Shown one piece after another: positions 5,001-5,015 of a stretch of 5,015 nt of DNA. Each line of letters opens with the position of its first letter. Position 1 is the stretch's first letter. Source of the DNA: Treponema sp. GTDB taxonomy: Bacteria; Spirochaetota; Spirochaetia; Treponematales; Breznakiellaceae. Location: assembly GCA_009786625.1 (NCBI GenBank), contig WQRT01000039.1, forward strand, positions 6,634-11,648, given 5' to 3'. A model generated the notes under the pieces. The model was not told the DNA's origin. It did no database searches and saw only the letters and a list, made by a program, of their open reading frames with translations. Both the position numbers and the translations under genes were made by a program.

Positions 5001-5015
5001 TTTTTAACCCTTTTT

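Noticed and set aside
1..5015. A previously undescribed multi-gene system such as a defence or mobile element
   Set aside because: All six genes wholly inside the window and the partial one at the edge fit known housekeeping or transport families, in a conserved order, with no integrase, transposase, CRISPR repeats or unknown genes.

Overview
The window is a housekeeping segment read entirely on the minus strand. From right to left it holds an acetate transporter (satP-like), a Maf-type nucleotide pyrophosphatase, and then the translation/envelope operon rpsB-tsf-frr-uppS-cdsA, whose last gene runs off the left edge. The organism looks like a spirochaete close to Treponema. This is inferred from three things: tsf is followed directly by frr with no pyrH (from memory, the Treponema pallidum order), ribosomal protein S2 carries a long acidic tail, and the CdsA N-terminus is of the treponemal kind. 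Base composition is moderate, and clear Shine-Dalgarno (SD) sequences precede most genes. No mobile element, CRISPR array, tRNA or rRNA was seen.

Layout. 5015-4955: a sigma70-like promoter and strong SD for the transporter. 4954-4388: six-helix acetate/succinate transporter. 4387-4226: a 162-bp gap with a perfect TATAAT box and an inverted repeat with 11-bp matching arms (one extra T), but no obvious terminator. 4225-3638: maf, which has no visible SD. 3637-3421: a 217-bp gap carrying the most interesting signal in the window, an RNA-like fold of about 90 nt (long closing stem, two branches, GNRA tetraloop) followed by a second hairpin just before a strong rpsB SD. 3420-1: rpsB, tsf, frr, uppS and cdsA, tightly packed. 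tsf/frr and uppS/cdsA have stop codons that overlap the next gene's SD, and frr/uppS share a TAATG stop-start.

How the genes work together. S2, EF-Ts and ribosome recycling factor serve translation. UppS makes the C55 lipid carrier for cell wall precursors, and CdsA makes CDP-diacylglycerol for phospholipids, so the operon joins protein synthesis capacity to envelope growth. Maf is thought to remove or sense nucleotides and has been linked to division. The acetate transporter has its own promoter and is probably a separate unit. The coding genes are ordinary; the candidate novelty is the structured rpsB leader, a possible S2 autoregulatory element.
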